Positions 63,101 to 64,000 of a stretch of 64,000 nt of DNA are shown in pieces. The notes beneath the pieces were generated by a model, which was not told the DNA's origin, made no database searches, and saw nothing but the letters and a program-made list of their open reading frames with translations. Both the position numbers and the translations under genes were made by a program. This DNA is from Macrothele yani (taxonomy: Eukaryota > Arthropoda > Arachnida > Araneae > Macrothelidae): NCBI GenBank assembly GCA_039090855.1, contig CM077022.1, positions 76,408,971 to 76,472,970 of the forward strand, read 5' to 3'. Positions within the stretch are counted from its first letter, which is position 1. Each line of letters begins with the position of its first letter.

Positions 63101-64000
63101 TTCAGGCCATGCTTCCCGATTCAGCGATCGCAAAAAAATATTCATGTGGAAGTACCAAGGCTACTGCGCTAATTCAGCACATGGCCAGTATTTCTACAAG
63201 TAACATCGTATCTGAAGTTAAAAAAATCCTTTTTCTCTATCTACGGACGGAAGTAATGATGCTCAAGCAAATAAACTGTATCCCATTACAATAACATATT
63301 TTGACGAAAAAATAGGGGGAAATTCAACTGTTTTGTTATCATTGGTTGAATCAAGTAACAATGCAGGTGAAAGAATATCAACGTTTTGAACAATGAGTTT
63401 GTTAAAAAAAATATCTTATGGAGTGACAATGAAGTGTGCCATTTTCCTGTGACAATGCGAACACTATGTTAGGTCAAGTAAAAGGTGTTGTTTCTCACAT
63501 AAAGAAGGTTCAGCCTGCAATCATAATGCAGCGATGCTCATGCCATTTAGTAAATTTACTGCGCAGAAATCTGCTACTCAACTGAAAGGATTTAATGTTG
63601 AGCAGTTTCTGATACAGTTGTACTTTTTTGGAGAAAAGTTCAAAAAGGAAACACAATCTAAAACTGAGTCAAGCTGTTTGTGGTACTAAACCAAACAAAA
63701 TTCTAAAGCATGTCAATAATTGCTGGTTATCACTTTTGGAATCCATTGACAGAATTTTAGAACAGTGGGAGGCTCTAGAACATTATTTCAGTGACAATGA
63801 AGAAGCTAATTCACAGTATTAGAACCTTGCAAGTATGATTGGAAATCCTTCATCTAAACTTTATTGTCTTTTTTTATCTGCTACTCCTCCTTTGTTTACA
63901 TCTGTTAACATGTTCTTGCAGCAGGAAGCTCCACTTGTGCATGTATTAAAAAGAAAACTTCATAGTCTGTTATCTGAATTGCTTGTACAATTTATCAAGC
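63100..64000 (+). pseudogene. hAT transposase, partial, running off the window
   Basis: Text in order: AMLPDSAIAKKYSCGSTKAT, ALIQHMASISTSNIVSEVKK, then in other frames PFSCDNANTMLGQVKGVVSH, IKKVQPAIIMQRCSCHLVNL, LEKSSKRKHNLKLSQAVCGT, KPNKILKHVNNCWLSLLESI, DRILEQWEALEHYFSDNEEA, SQY, a stop, and NLASMIGNPSSKLYCLFLSA, FLQQEAPLVHVLKRKLHSLL. The DNAN, C.CH.VNL, R/C-WLSL and QWEAL signatures identify hAT. At least four frameshifts and stops are present. The N-terminal BED-type zinc finger is not seen, and the dimerisation domain lies beyond the edge. Confidence 0.8.

Larger units (their letters stand above)
18795..64000 (+). other. Bre1: Bre1 locus, 5' part (3 coding exons, giant TE-filled introns)
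   Basis: This is the gene model for the window. The exons 18795-18896, 28738-28905 and 48960-49029 give the first 113 residues of a protein whose relatives are about 900-1000 residues long and end in a RING finger. The introns are 18897-28737 (GC-AG, 9.8 kb), 28906-48959 (GT-AG, 20.1 kb) and 49030 to beyond the right edge. Family knowledge: Bre1 works with the E2 Rad6/UBE2A to ubiquitinate H2B during transcription elongation. The RING and most of the coiled coil lie outside the window. All TE copies from 18.9 kb onward are intronic. Confidence 0.85.

Overview
The window is nuclear DNA of an animal, most likely an arthropod with a large, repeat-rich genome; a hemimetabolous insect fits but is not proven. 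It is AT-rich and gene-poor. It has no operons, no Shine-Dalgarno-spaced reading frames, no CRISPR array, and no rRNA or free-standing tRNA gene. Nearly everything recognisable is decayed transposable-element (TE) sequence: Tc1/mariner, hAT, RTE-like LINE, Penelope-like and tRNA-derived SINE copies, plus microsatellites and fold-back repeats.

One host gene is supported: the 5' part of Bre1 (RNF20/RNF40 family, the E3 ubiquitin ligase for histone H2B), on the + strand. Three coding exons join in frame: 18795-18896 (34 codons from ATG), 28738-28905 (56 codons) and 48960-49029 (23 codons plus one base). Intron 1 is about 9.8 kb and has a GC donor (CAG|GCAAGT) instead of GT. Intron 2 is about 20.1 kb, and intron 3 runs past the window end. 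The remaining exons, including those for the RING domain, are not in the window. A strong splice acceptor at 18765-18766 suggests a non-coding exon further upstream.

Layout. 1-18.7 kb (upstream flank or 5' intron): a Tc1 fragment, a block of degenerate tandem repeats, a complete but dead mariner (2827-4114), pieces of an unassigned transposase-like family, an RTE fragment, a Penelope-like element whose reverse-transcriptase (RT) motif holds a microsatellite, a SINE, an element with long terminal inverted repeats (11.9-13.2 kb), a hAT fragment and another mariner (15287-16477). 18.8-28.7 kb (exon 1 and intron 1): repeat blocks, a short element nested in a repeat whose empty copy lies 2.5 kb away, a hAT C-terminus, and a long-TIR element (25402-26730). 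28.7-49.0 kb (intron 2): RTE and SINE fragments, a mariner, at least six Tc1 elements (one still showing all three catalytic acidic residues), a hAT fragment and several hairpin repeats. 49.0-64 kb (intron 3): a Tc1, three mariners, an RTE endonuclease piece and RTE RT pieces, a SINE, and a hAT element that runs off the right edge.

No TE open frame looks intact. I found no convincing new biological system. The most informative observations are the GC-AG Bre1 intron, the nested insertion with its paralogous empty site, a 95-bp array made from a piece of a transposase gene, the microsatellite inside the Penelope RT, two interlocked perfect hairpins, and a ~140-bp repeat found beside hAT coding remnants. 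Protein-family calls rest on conserved motifs recognised by eye, without database searches.
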